Positions 53,676 through 64,000 of a DNA stretch of 64,000 nt are shown here, in pieces. The stretch comes from Candidatus Roseilinea sp. NK_OTU-006 (lineage in GTDB: Bacteria; Chloroflexota; Anaerolineae; J036; Brachytrichaceae). The notes below the pieces were generated by a model, which saw only the letters and a program-made list of their open reading frames with translations, was not told the origin of the DNA and did not search any database. The stretch's first letter is position 1. Each line of letters starts with the position of its first letter. Location of the stretch: positions 62,001-126,000 of the forward strand of contig NZ_JAAFGM010000007.1 of the NCBI RefSeq assembly GCF_012931985.1, in the 5' to 3' direction. The translations under genes and the position numbers were made by a program.

Positions 53676-53690
53676 GTTCGGTTCAGGCGC

Positions 53691-53945
53691 TCAGGGAACC
53701 GGATCGTATCCGCCGGGATGGAAGGGATGACAGCGCGCAATGCGCTTGACGCCCAGCCACAGCCCTTTCACAGCGCCGTACTTGGCGATGGCTTGGAGCG
53801 TATATTCGCTGCACGTGGGATAAAAGCGACACGACGGCGGCAGCGCCGGAGAGATCGCAAGCTGGTAAAAACGGATCGCACCGATCATCAGCCGATCGAA
53901 CAGGGCCTGCCGCATGCGCGCACGTCGCGGGTAGGTTTCGAGCAT
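53691..53945 (-). CDS. yidD: Membrane protein insertion efficiency factor YidD
   Basis: An 84-residue protein. The family motif is complete: [20 protein letters not shown], then [20 protein letters not shown] and [17 protein letters not shown]. YidD assists YidC in membrane insertion. Its ATG at 53945 overlaps the rnpA stop codon (TGATG), so it is translationally coupled. This agrees with the conserved rpmH-rnpA-yidD order. Confidence 0.93.
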   Translation of the reverse strand: MLETYPRRARMRQALFDRLMIGAIRFYQLAISPALPPSCRFYPTCSEYTLQAIAKYGAVKGLWLGVKRIARCHPFHPGGYDPVP

Positions 53946-54316
53946 CACTTCGCGATAGGCGCCGTTCGTATCAGATGAGCTTTGTTCAGCAGCCACAGTA
54001 GATCGTCTTGCACCTGTTGCATGCGCGCCGACTCGGCGATGATGGAAGGTTGCGCGATCAGCACGATGTCCCACCCCGGGGCGATCGAATCGGACAGATG
54101 ACGCATTGCCTCTTGCAACAACCGGCGCGCGCGGTTACGCTTCACCGCGCTGCCGATCGCTCGCGTGGTAATGTAACCGACCCGCGTTTGCAACCCATGC
54201 GGTTCATCCGCTTGCGCCGGCGCGCGAGCGGCGTTCAACACACAATACTTGCCACGCCACCGCGCGCCCTCTCGGCGAACCCGCTCGAAGTCCTCCTTCC
54301 TCGCCAGCTTCTCCAA
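53945..54316 (-). CDS. rnpA: Ribonuclease P protein component
   Basis: A 123-residue RnpA starting at TTG 54316. The RNR signature is in [20 protein letters not shown], and [11 protein letters not shown] is the following strand. It binds the RNase P RNA in tRNA 5' processing. It starts 5 bp after the rpmH stop codon and overlaps yidD. Confidence 0.93.
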   Translation of the reverse strand: MEKLARKEDFERVRREGARWRGKYCVLNAARAPAQADEPHGLQTRVGYITTRAIGSAVKRNRARRLLQEAMRHLSDSIAPGWDIVLIAQPSIIAESARMQQVQDDLLWLLNKAHLIRTAPIAK

Positions 54317-54320
54317 TTGG

Positions 54321-54542
54321 TCACTTGCTGCCCGCGGTGCCGCGTTTGCTCTTGGCCGGAGAATACACTGCGTTCCAGTTGACTTTCTTGACGTGGTTGT
54401 TCGCCGACACCGTCAACACTTTGCGCCCTTTCGCGCGACGCGCGGCGAGCACCTTGCGTCCGCTCTGGGTTGACATGCGCGCTCGAAAGCCATGTACGCG
54501 CACGCGGCGGCGCTTCTTCGGTTGATACGTTCGCTTTGGCAT
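54321..54542 (-). CDS. rpmH: Ribosomal protein L34 with C-terminal extension
   Basis: The first 46 residues are canonical L34 ([40 protein letters not shown]). The protein then continues for about 27 more residues ([20 protein letters not shown] and [11 protein letters not shown]), giving 73 in total against the usual 44-50. GAGGAG lies about 10 nt before the ATG. The extension is basic and could contact rRNA. Confidence 0.92.
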   Translation of the reverse strand: MPKRTYQPKKRRRVRVHGFRARMSTQSGRKVLAARRAKGRKVLTVSANNHVKKVNWNAVYSPAKSKRGTAGSK

Positions 54543-54654
54543 CTCGTACTACTCCTCTGACTCACTCACCGAAGGCGTGCAACCGATGCCCACCTTGGCA
54601 GAAGTCCAAGATCCAGAAAATGAAGCGCGCGGATTATACCGGAGTTGCGGCGCG

Positions 54655-55410
54655 CTACGCTGAGCCGCGGGGCGACGTCAAGCGCGTAACGACGTGGTGC
54701 GGATCGTCTAACACGCGTGGGCATGGCGCGCCGGTGAACGCCACACACACCGGCGCGGGGTCCGGCAAATGCGGCAGCAGCATGCGCAGGTGACACAGGG
54801 CGAGACCAACGACGTTGAGCGGGCAGCCGCGAATCTGCGCGATAGGCTGGAAGGATGGATGCTGAGCGGCATAACCGCCGGCCTTGTCGAACGGGTCGCC
54901 GGTGGCGATGTAGGCCTCGATTTCGTCGAGGCTATAGTCGCGCATGGTGACTTGCGACGAGACAATGTTCATGCGCTCCTGATCGCCCTGGCGCACCACG
55001 ATTGCCGATTGCACCTCGTGCGCGCGCCCGCGCAGGCGACGCAACATCGTTCGCGCCTCATCAGCATCGGCCGGTTTGTTCAACATCTCGCCATCCAGCA
55101 GCACCGTCGTGTCGCAGGCGATGATGATCGGATCGGAGACCGGAGATTGGGGATTGAGGATTGCGCGCGATATAGGCAACCGCTCGACTTGGGCCGCACA
55201 ATCTCCCACCTCTAATCTCTTGCGGGCAATGCGTGCCTTCTCACGCGTGATGCGATGTTGGGTCTCGAGCGGCGTCTCATCCGGCAGCGGGGTCTCGTCC
55301 ACATCCGCCGGGCATACCTGAAACGTCACCCCGAGCAAGGCGAGTAGCTCACGCCGGCGAGGCGAGGCAGAAGCGAGGACGATCGAGGATTGGGGATTGA
55401 GGATTGACAA
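54655..55410 (-). CDS. maf: Maf-family nucleotide pyrophosphatase with in-frame repeat insertion
   Basis: A 251-residue Maf protein, longer than the usual 190-210. Conserved parts are VLASASPRRRELLALLGVTF, HRITREKARIARK, IIACDTTVLLDGEMLNKP, then YIATGDPFDKAGGYAAQHPS. An insertion of about 30 residues (64-93, KRLEVGD to NPQSPVSDP) separates the helix from the ACDTTV strand and is encoded by inverted heptamer repeats. The first residues (MSILNPQSS) come from the same repeat type. So does the frame just upstream. A C-terminal tail of about 35 residues also exceeds the family. Maf proteins hydrolyse non-canonical or canonical NTPs and affect septation. Confidence 0.88.
   Translation of the reverse strand: MSILNPQSSIVLASASPRRRELLALLGVTFQVCPADVDETPLPDETPLETQHRITREKARIARKRLEVGDCAAQVERLPISRAILNPQSPVSDPIIIACDTTVLLDGEMLNKPADADEARTMLRRLRGRAHEVQSAIVVRQGDQERMNIVSSQVTMRDYSLDEIEAYIATGDPFDKAGGYAAQHPSFQPIAQIRGCPLNVVGLALCHLRMLLPHLPDPAPVCVAFTGAPCPRVLDDPHHVVTRLTSPRGSA
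55126..55225. repeat. Palindromic heptamer-repeat element inside maf
   Basis: On the plus strand, units related to GGAGATT (GGAGACC, GGAGATT, GGGGATT, GAGGATT) run over about 55133-55162. Inverse units (AATCTCC, CACCTCT, AATCTCT) run over about 55199-55222. The two arms can pair across about 36 bp. The element is read in frame in Maf and gives NPQSPVSD, close to the NLQSPVSN peptide in HisC. Confidence 0.75.
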
Positions 55411-55540
55411 TTTAAGATTGGAGATTGGAGATTGGAGATTGGAGATTGAAGACTGAGAATGAGGGATTGGCAGGTGCGATGAATCTCTAATCTCTAATCT
55501 CTAATCTCTAATCTCTAATCTCTAATCTCCAATTTCTAAT
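55382..55540. repeat. Inverted heptamer-repeat arrays between maf and mreB
   Basis: Left arm: GAGGATTGGGGATTGAGGATT at about 55385-55405, then four to five GGAGATT units at about 55416-55448. Right arm: about seven tandem AATCTCT units (55482-55530) ending in AATCTCC. The arms are inverse complements with a 7-bp period and could form a long imperfect hairpin. The left arm also encodes the first residues of Maf. Confidence 0.88.
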
Positions 55541-55566
55541 CTCCACCCACATGCCAAAACCCGCAA

Positions 55567-56574
55567 TCAGCCGATAAACTCGGTGCGCTTGAGCACCTCG
55601 ATGTTCTCGAGCGCGCGACCTGTGCCGAGGGCGACGCAAGCAATCGGTGCGTCGGCCACATAGGCCGGGACGCCGGTCTCTCGGGTGAGGTATTCGTCGA
55701 GCTTGTGCAACAAGGCGGTGCCGCCGGTCAGCGCCATGCCGCGGTCAATGATATCGGATGCCAACTCGGGCGGCGTGCGTTCCAGCACCGACTTCACGCA
55801 CGCAGAGATCTGCGCCAGCGGTTCCTGCAGGGCTTCAACAATTTCGTTGGTCGAGACCTCAATCGTGCGCGGCAGGCCAGTGACCTGGTCACGCCCCTGC
55901 ACTTGCATGTACATCTCTTCTTCCAGCGGGAGCGCGCTGCCGATGTTGATCTTGATTTCTTCCGCAGTTGGTTCGCCAATGGCCAAGTTGTATTTGCGGC
56001 GAATAAAGTTCTGGATAGCCGCGTCGAGCTTGAGGCCGCCGACGCGCACAGAGTTGGCGACGACGATGCCGTTCATCGAGACCACGGCGGCCTCGGCGGT
56101 GCCGCCGCCAATATCAACCACCAGGTTGCCTGTGGCGGTATCCACCGGCAAGCCCGCGCCGTAGGCGGCGGCCAGCGGCTCGCGGATCGGATAAACCTCG
56201 CCGGCGCCGGCTTCGATGGCCGCCTCACGCACCGCGCGACGTTCAACGCTCGTCACGCCGTAAGGGACGCCGATCACCACGCGCGGCGGCAACAAGCTGA
56301 AGCCCTTCGCTTTATTGACGAAGTGCTGCAGCATCCTCTGAGTCACCTGGTAGTCGGCGATCACGCCATCGCGCAGCGGCCGGGCGACTTCAATCTCGTC
56401 GGGGGTGCGGCCGTACATCTGGCGCGCCTCTTCGCCAACTTCCACCACCGTCTCCTCGCGCGAGAGAATAGCAACGACGGAGGGCTCCTGGATCACAATG
56501 CCCTTGCCCCGCACATACACCAGCACGTTGACGGTGCCGAGGTCTATGCCGATCTCTGCCCGAAGGATGCCCAT
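55567..56574 (-). CDS. mreB: Rod-shape-determining protein MreB
   Basis: A 335-residue bacterial actin. Nucleotide-binding signatures are [20 protein letters not shown] (phosphate 1), [20 protein letters not shown] (phosphate 2) and [17 protein letters not shown] (adenosine motif). It polymerises under the membrane to guide cell-wall synthesis. mreC and mreD do not follow; the repeat array and maf do. Confidence 0.95.
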   Translation of the reverse strand: MGILRAEIGIDLGTVNVLVYVRGKGIVIQEPSVVAILSREETVVEVGEEARQMYGRTPDEIEVARPLRDGVIADYQVTQRMLQHFVNKAKGFSLLPPRVVIGVPYGVTSVERRAVREAAIEAGAGEVYPIREPLAAAYGAGLPVDTATGNLVVDIGGGTAEAAVVSMNGIVVANSVRVGGLKLDAAIQNFIRRKYNLAIGEPTAEEIKINIGSALPLEEEMYMQVQGRDQVTGLPRTIEVSTNEIVEALQEPLAQISACVKSVLERTPPELASDIIDRGMALTGGTALLHKLDEYLTRETGVPAYVADAPIACVALGTGRALENIEVLKRTEFIG

Positions 56575-56624
56575 GTCGTTCTCGCGATTCGCAAATCCTG
56601 CAGCGCGCCGGCGCGCGTCTGGCG

Positions 56625-57053
56625 TCAGTTGCGCGCCTCGCTGCGATGGGCGCGCCGGCGCATGGCCACGTTCAAGCGCACCGTGCTCCGACGTAGCGCC
56701 GCCTCGAGCTTGAGCAGGTCTTCTTTGTTCGGCGGCGGGTTCTTCAGTAACGCTTCGGCACGCGCGCGAGCAGCTTCGGCGCGGGCGATGTCAATCTCAT
56801 CGGCGCGTTCGGCGCTGTCGGCCAAGATGATCACACGGTTGTCGTGAATATCCACGAAACCGCCGCCGATGGCGAACTCCTGCACTTCGTCGCCAATCTT
56901 GACGCGCAGCTCTCCCGGCTTCAGCGTGGAGAGCACCGGCGCGTGATGTGGCAATACGCCCATCACGCCACCGGCGCCGGGCACGGTCACCATGTCCACT
57001 TCGCCGCTGAATGCGACGCGCTCGCTTGTGACGATTTCTAAATGCAACGGCAT
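56625..57053 (-). CDS. atpC: ATP synthase F1 epsilon subunit
   Basis: A 142-residue subunit. The beta-sandwich domain runs [40 protein letters not shown] and [20 protein letters not shown]. The C-terminal helical hairpin ([20 protein letters not shown]) can regulate ATP hydrolysis. It is the last gene of the atp set, 79 bp after atpD. The ATG at 57053 is preferred over TTG 57059. Confidence 0.94.
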   Translation of the reverse strand: MPLHLEIVTSERVAFSGEVDMVTVPGAGGVMGVLPHHAPVLSTLKPGELRVKIGDEVQEFAIGGGFVDIHDNRVIILADSAERADEIDIARAEAARARAEALLKNPPPNKEDLLKLEAALRRSTVRLNVAMRRRAHRSEARN

Positions 57054-57132
57054 AAGCAAATTAAGCGTTGAGGAAAAGGCCGCCAGGTAGGCGCTCGCCC
57101 GTCGCCGCCCTCAATGCGGCTCGGCGGCTTGC

Positions 57133-58596
<1,464 letters not shown>

Positions 58597-60417
58597 TTAT
58601 CTGGCCTCTAGCACCACATACACGGGCAGGCCGCTCCGCTCATGTGCAATGAAGGCTTCGACCACCTGCCGGCCCATCCGATTCGCGATTTCGGTGAAGT
58701 CTTTTCGGCGATTATAAACGGCAAACCGCTCCCAGAGCACGATGTAGCGCCGGTTGGGATCCTGCAGCATCTCGGCAGCGCGTCGGCGGAAGCCTTCGTC
58801 GGCCTGCTCGGAGAAGCCGAAGATCTCTATCGGCCGCACGCGATCCGCCGTCAGCACGCGCAGGTTCTTCTCAATGCCCCAATCCAGCGCGACCGGCTGA
58901 TGCACGGCGTTGGCATCCAACCAATCGGCCAACTTGTAGATCGCATCGGAGAAGCGCCCCGTCCCGCCTGTGCGCGCTAGGGTCGCGTGGTGTTGTTCAT
59001 TGACCCACACATCGCGGCTGAAAGGCAGCGCGAGAAGCAGACAGACAAGGAGCGGGGGCAAGGAGGCGACCAGGCGATTTCTCTTTGTCTCCGTGACCCT
59101 TTGTCCCCGTGTCACGCCGCCTGTGACGAACTCCGCCAGCCACACCGCGGCACAAGCCACCACCCACTGCGGCAGGGGCAACATGATGAATTGGTGGGTG
59201 GACCACAAGCCGGAGACGGTGAACGCGCCCAACACGACCAGGGTGGCGATGCTCGCCAGCACCGCGAAGAAAAGGCGCGACGCATCGCGCTTGCCTTGTT
59301 GTGCCGGCGGCTGGTCGCCCAAGCCGCGCCCACGGATGATCGCCAGGGCCCCGCCGACGGTTGCGCTGAGGATCAAGGTCGGCACGGCATAGACGTTGCC
59401 GAACGGCACGCCGTTGTACCAAAAGTAGCTGCCGTCCACGAACACACGCGCGTCGTCAACCGCTTTTTGGATGTTGTGGAAGAAATCCAGATTGTTCACG
59501 CCGAACTGCTGCGTCGGCCGCACGAGCGAATCGAGCAGGAGCGTGACCGTCCACGCCTGGCCATCGCGGATCAAGCCGACGATGTTGTAGTAGATCAGCG
59601 GAGACGCGCCGAGCAGCGCGCCAACCGCCGTCCACCCCAGCGCCGGCGCAAGCGCAGCCAGGCATTCCCGCTGGCTCTGCAAGCGACGCGCCGCGCGGCT
59701 GCGCGTGAACCACATCACCGCGCCGATGACCAGCAGCACGATCACCCAGCGCAGGAACAACAACTTAGCCCACAGCCCCAGGCCGATGAGCGCGCCGGCG
59801 CTCAGCGCCAGCAGCCGAGAGGCTGAGGATAAACCACGACGCGTCGCGCTCGGCCCGCGGTGCTCGATGCGCGGTTCTCGACGCTCCCTCCGAATCACCG
59901 CGTCGAGCAACAGCAGCGAACCGATCGAGCACACCGTCATCACACTCGTCACGCTGATGCCCTGCCGGCTAAACCAAATGAAGGAGGGATTGACTGCCAG
60001 CAGCAGCGTGGCCAAGCCGGCGACGCCGTAGCCGAACCAGCGGTGCGCCAGCCACCAGGCCAGCACGATGGTGACGCAGGAGAAGAAGATGGGCTGCGCC
60101 CGCGCCGCCACATAGCCTGGCCCAAAAACCCCCATGAAGGGCAAGGTCAGGTATCCGCCCAGGCTCCCCATATAGTCGAGCAACATAACCGGGAAACGGC
60201 CGATGCCGATGCCGCGCAGCAACTCCGGCTGTCGGCCCTGCATCACGTCCAGCATCGGCGCCAGGTCGAGCGCCTCGTCGTAATAGAAGCCGGGCAGATG
60301 CAATTGGCGCAGCGCGAAGGCCAGGAATAGGACCACGGCGGCAACGAGCGGGAGATAGCGCGCGACTCGCGCCGCGATTAATTTTGCTGCTGCGGGCGCA
60401 GCTCGCACAAGATCCAT
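58597..60417 (-). CDS. Glycosyltransferase-39-like membrane protein within the atp operon
   Basis: A 606-residue protein with about ten hydrophobic helices. The N-terminal luminal motif GFYYDEALDLAPMLDVMQGR matches the Asp-Glu region of PMT/ArnT-type (GT39/GT83) transferases that use polyprenyl-phosphate sugars. FIWFSRQGISVTSVMTVCSI and YNGVPFGNVYAVPTLIL also fit. The C-terminal 120 residues are soluble and extracytoplasmic. It likely glycosylates a surface protein or lipid. The gene lies 108 bp after atpG and 36 bp before atpD on the same strand, an unusual place. A heptamer-period repeat lies in its coding sequence (59039-59108). The frame is open up to 60510, but ATG 60417 fits the first helix. 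Confidence 0.78.
   Translation of the reverse strand: MDLVRAAPAAAKLIAARVARYLPLVAAVVLFLAFALRQLHLPGFYYDEALDLAPMLDVMQGRQPELLRGIGIGRFPVMLLDYMGSLGGYLTLPFMGVFGPGYVAARAQPIFFSCVTIVLAWWLAHRWFGYGVAGLATLLLAVNPSFIWFSRQGISVTSVMTVCSIGSLLLLDAVIRRERREPRIEHRGPSATRRGLSSASRLLALSAGALIGLGLWAKLLFLRWVIVLLVIGAVMWFTRSRAARRLQSQRECLAALAPALGWTAVGALLGASPLIYYNIVGLIRDGQAWTVTLLLDSLVRPTQQFGVNNLDFFHNIQKAVDDARVFVDGSYFWYNGVPFGNVYAVPTLILSATVGGALAIIRGRGLGDQPPAQQGKRDASRLFFAVLASIATLVVLGAFTVSGLWSTHQFIMLPLPQWVVACAAVWLAEFVTGGVTRGQRVTETKRNRLVASLPPLLVCLLLALPFSRDVWVNEQHHATLARTGGTGRFSDAIYKLADWLDANAVHQPVALDWGIEKNLRVLTADRVRPIEIFGFSEQADEGFRRRAAEMLQDPNRRYIVLWERFAVYNRRKDFTEIANRMGRQVVEAFIAHERSGLPVYVVLEAR
59039..59108. repeat. Inverted heptamer-period repeat inside the membrane glycosyltransferase gene
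   Basis: On the minus strand, units related to GACACGG, GGACAAA, GGGTCAC and GGAGACA are followed, after a short spacer, by roughly inverse units (CTCCTTG, CCCCCGC, TCCTTGT). The period is about 7 bp and the arms are imperfect complements. The sequence differs from the AATCTCC family in hisC and maf but has the same design. It is translated as VTRGQRVTETKRNRLVA between two hydrophobic segments. Confidence 0.5.
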
Positions 60418-60525
60418 GGTGCGCAGGCTGCAGGCATGGCGAACCCGGCGAGCCAGCGGCCCATGCCGGCATGACTGCCTTTGAACGGAGCCAACGGCGG
60501 GCCGGATCATCCGTTCCGGGTCTGC

Positions 60526-61452
60526 TCACAGAGCGCTGCCGGCAGGCATCCCTAGGGCCTTGGCGGCTTCCTCCATGGCCTGGCGCAGCGCCTCGGCGCC
60601 GCCGGCGATGTCGAGCAGTTCGTTGGTGATGCCGGCCTGGCGCGCCTTGTTGTAACTGAGCGTGTAGGCCACGATCAGGTCCGAGGCGTTGTCCGTGGCG
60701 TTGCGCATGGCGATGCGCTGGGCGGTGTAAAAGCTGGCCAGCGATTCGAGCACCGCCTGATACACCTGCATCTCGGTGAGGCGTGGGAGGAGCGTGTTCA
60801 GGATCTCCGACGGCCCCGGCTCAAATTCATAGGCCGGACGAGGCCCGCGGCGCGCTTGATCCGGCATGATTGCTTCGCGCGTCAGGGGCAGAAGCCGTTT
60901 GATGACGGGCTTCTGCTGGGTGGCGCTGATGAACTCGGTGTAGATCAGATACACCTCGTCAGCGGTGCCGCTGAGGAAGTCGTCAATCGCAGCGCGCGTC
61001 GCGGGCGTGGTGTCCAACAGGGTCGGGCGCGCCGGCATGCCGGAGAAATCCGCAGCGATCTTGCCGCCGCGCCGGTAGATGAAGTCGCGGCCCTTCTTGC
61101 CGATGGTGATGAAGTGCACCGGCTTGCCATAGTCACGCGCGAAGTTGAACGCGACGCGGGAGACGTTGCTGTTGAACGCGCCGGCCAGGCCGCGGTCGCC
61201 GGAGATCAAGATGACGGCGGCGCTGTTAACCTGTTCGCGCTGGGTGAGCAGCGGATGCCTCGTCTCGCCGCCGGCCAGCGACGCGACGCTGGCGAGCAAA
61301 TCGCGCGCGCGTTGTGAATACGGGCGCGTAGCTTCAACCATCTGCTGGGCGCGCCGCACGCGGCCGGCCGCCACACTCTCCAACGCTTTGGTGATCTGGC
61401 GGACGTTCTTGACGCTGCGAATGCGTCGCTTGATTTCTCGTGCTGTGGCCAT
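60526..61452 (-). CDS. atpG: ATP synthase F1 gamma subunit
   Basis: A 308-residue rotor subunit. The N-terminal helix REIKRRIRSVKNVRQITKAL, the central VILISGDRGLAGAFNSNVSR and the C-terminal AMRNATDNASDLIVAYTLSY NKARQAGIT region are diagnostic. It follows atpA with a 73-bp gap filled by a heptamer-type inverted repeat. Confidence 0.95.
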   Translation of the reverse strand: MATAREIKRRIRSVKNVRQITKALESVAAGRVRRAQQMVEATRPYSQRARDLLASVASLAGGETRHPLLTQREQVNSAAVILISGDRGLAGAFNSNVSRVAFNFARDYGKPVHFITIGKKGRDFIYRRGGKIAADFSGMPARPTLLDTTPATRAAIDDFLSGTADEVYLIYTEFISATQQKPVIKRLLPLTREAIMPDQARRGPRPAYEFEPGPSEILNTLLPRLTEMQVYQAVLESLASFYTAQRIAMRNATDNASDLIVAYTLSYNKARQAGITNELLDIAGGAEALRQAMEEAAKALGMPAGSAL

Positions 61453-61453
61453 A

Positions 61454-61525
61454 GCTCAAGTTTTGAGTTTTGAGCTTTGAGTTCTGAGTTGGTTGGATGC
61501 ACAACTCAAAACCAAGAACTCAGCG
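61454..61525. repeat. Inverted heptamer repeats filling the atpG-atpA gap
   Basis: On the plus strand five units AGTTTTG, AGTTTTG, AGCTTTG, AGTTCTG and AGTTGGT (about 61459-61493) are followed after about 9 bp by inverse units (CAACTCA, AAACCAA, GAACTCA; about 61502-61522). The 7-bp period and inverted layout match the elements at hisC and maf, but the unit sequence is different. The element occupies essentially the whole spacer and would fold in the mRNA between atpA and atpG. Confidence 0.75.
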
Positions 61526-63238
<1,713 letters not shown>

Positions 63239-63452
63239 CTACGTTAATCCTCCGGGGTTCATTCTGCCAATCGGCGAACTGTTGCTTAAACGGGCGCAAG
63301 TATACCTTGAGCAGGCTAGGCGGGAGGCTATGAGGGGTGCGCTTCTGGCGAGGGGCATGCGCAACATATCATCGAGGATAGGCGCAGGCCACACCCGGCG
63401 CATAGCCACGTCGCGCCTGCAGATAAATGCGCCCGGCGATGAAGCAATACGC

Positions 63453-64000
63453 CTACAGGCCCAGGAGGTCGCCGAAGGTGACGATGCGTTCGCCGCTATC
63501 GGTCATCACCACCAGCGCGCCGTCGTCTTCCACACGCGCGGCATCGCCCACCACAACCTCATCGCCTACTTGCAGCCGAACGCGCCGACCAAGCGTATCA
63601 AGGTGGCGCACATAGTCAGCCAGCGGCGAGGTGGGCAGCATGGCATAGCGCGCACCGAACGCCGCCAACAACCTCTGGAGGACGACGTCGCGATCCACCG
63701 CATATCCTAGCGCCTCGCGCAGGCTGGTGGCGCGCTGCCTAACCTCCTCCGGCGCGTCATCGAAGAGGGTGTTCACATTCAACCCTATGCCCAGCACGGC
63801 ATATTCGAGGCGATCGCCGATGAGAGACGATTCCACTAACACACCGGCCACCTTTCTGCCGTTCAGCAGCACGTCGTTGGGCCACTTCAGCCTGAATTGA
63901 AGCGCATCCCAGCCCGGTCTAAGCGGCGCGGAAAGGGTGGACGTGCGCGAATGAGCATCGGCCGGCTGCGCGCTCGCGGTCGCTTCGGCGATCTCACAGA
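63453..64000 (-). CDS. birA: Biotin-[acetyl-CoA-carboxylase] ligase (5' end outside window)
   Basis: The frame is open at the window edge; 181 codons plus stop are visible. The biotin-ligase motif is RLKWPNDVLLNGRKVAGVLV followed by YAVLGIGLNVN. The C-terminal SH3-like domain (RRVRLQVGDEVVVGDAARVE) is present and ends at DLLGL. It attaches biotin to carboxylase carrier proteins. Whether an N-terminal DNA-binding domain exists cannot be seen. It lies 214 bp upstream of atpA on the same strand; that gap shows only the atpA ribosome binding site and no clear promoter. Confidence 0.88.
   Translation of the reverse strand, partial: CEIAEATASAQPADAHSRTSTLSAPLRPGWDALQFRLKWPNDVLLNGRKVAGVLVESSLIGDRLEYAVLGIGLNVNTLFDDAPEEVRQRATSLREALGYAVDRDVVLQRLLAAFGARYAMLPTSPLADYVRHLDTLGRRVRLQVGDEVVVGDAARVEDDGALVVMTDSGERIVTFGDLLGL

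Noticed and set aside
55382..55540. CRISPR array at the maf-mreB heptamer repeats
   Set aside because: The unit is 7 bp without spacers and in inverted arms. No cas genes are present in the window.

Overview
The window reads as one contiguous stretch of chromosome from a GC-rich bacterium, most likely a member of the Chloroflexota (Anaerolineae-like). This is an inference from gene content: lipoproteins with Ala/Pro/Thr-rich linkers after the lipobox, NMT1/THI5-type ABC systems, an LLM-family oxidoreductase beside a hydantoinase, a DUF4349 lipoprotein, NB-ARC/TPR proteins and short heptamer repeats. No 16S rRNA gene is present to confirm it.

Layout. 1-9775 (minus): the first 3258 codons of a giant secreted DUF11-repeat protein, open at the window edge. 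10042-10400: a decayed ISKra4-type transposase. 10429-12847 (minus): a sigma-70-like factor followed by a lipoprotein that fuses a SurA-like region to two thioredoxin-fold domains. 13246-16686 (plus): a strong promoter, a small membrane protein and a 1000-residue NB-ARC/TPR STAND protein that shares a nine-residue motif with it. 17036-27687 (plus): an NMT1-type ABC transporter, an LLM oxidoreductase, a dihydropyrimidinase/hydantoinase, Uma2, RraA-like and phosphatase-like genes, a dead alcohol dehydrogenase, a HEPN/MNT pair (minus) and a methylmalonate-semialdehyde dehydrogenase; together these suggest salvage or breakdown of pyrimidine-like rings. 28066-31517 (minus): threonine dehydratase, glycerate kinase and a DUF4349 lipoprotein. 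31831-35178 (plus): a PspA, coiled-coil membrane protein, NfeD and slipin envelope-maintenance cluster. 35256-38681: purK, a CinA-like gene and sucC.

38732-48186 (plus): a histidine cluster (hisG, hisC, hisB, hisH, hisA, hisF, hisIE) interrupted by rsmI, a divergent tgt and a homologue of the 16S rRNA m7G1405 methyltransferases that confer aminoglycoside resistance; tRNA-Lys closes the region. 48785-53675 (minus): an ABC ATPase with a C-terminal AAA-associated domain, a fused double permease, a Nudix hydrolase and a PQQ-type beta-propeller lipoprotein. 53691-56574 (minus): yidD, rnpA, rpmH, maf and mreB. 56625-63238 (minus): part of an F1 ATP synthase operon (atpA, atpG, atpD, atpC) with a membrane glycosyltransferase gene inserted in it. 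63453-64000: a partial birA.

Two observations stand out. First, inverted arrays of 7-bp units lie in the maf-mreB and atpG-atpA spacers and also inside the open reading frames of hisC and maf (probably also the membrane glycosyltransferase), where they are translated in frame and give similar peptides (NLQSPVSN and NPQSPVSD). Second, the small membrane protein and the STAND protein share tandem copies of a motif of the form [ND]-[IVY]-x-x-[SI]-x-[IV]-x-N, arranged as expected for a receptor-effector pair that signals by templated assembly.
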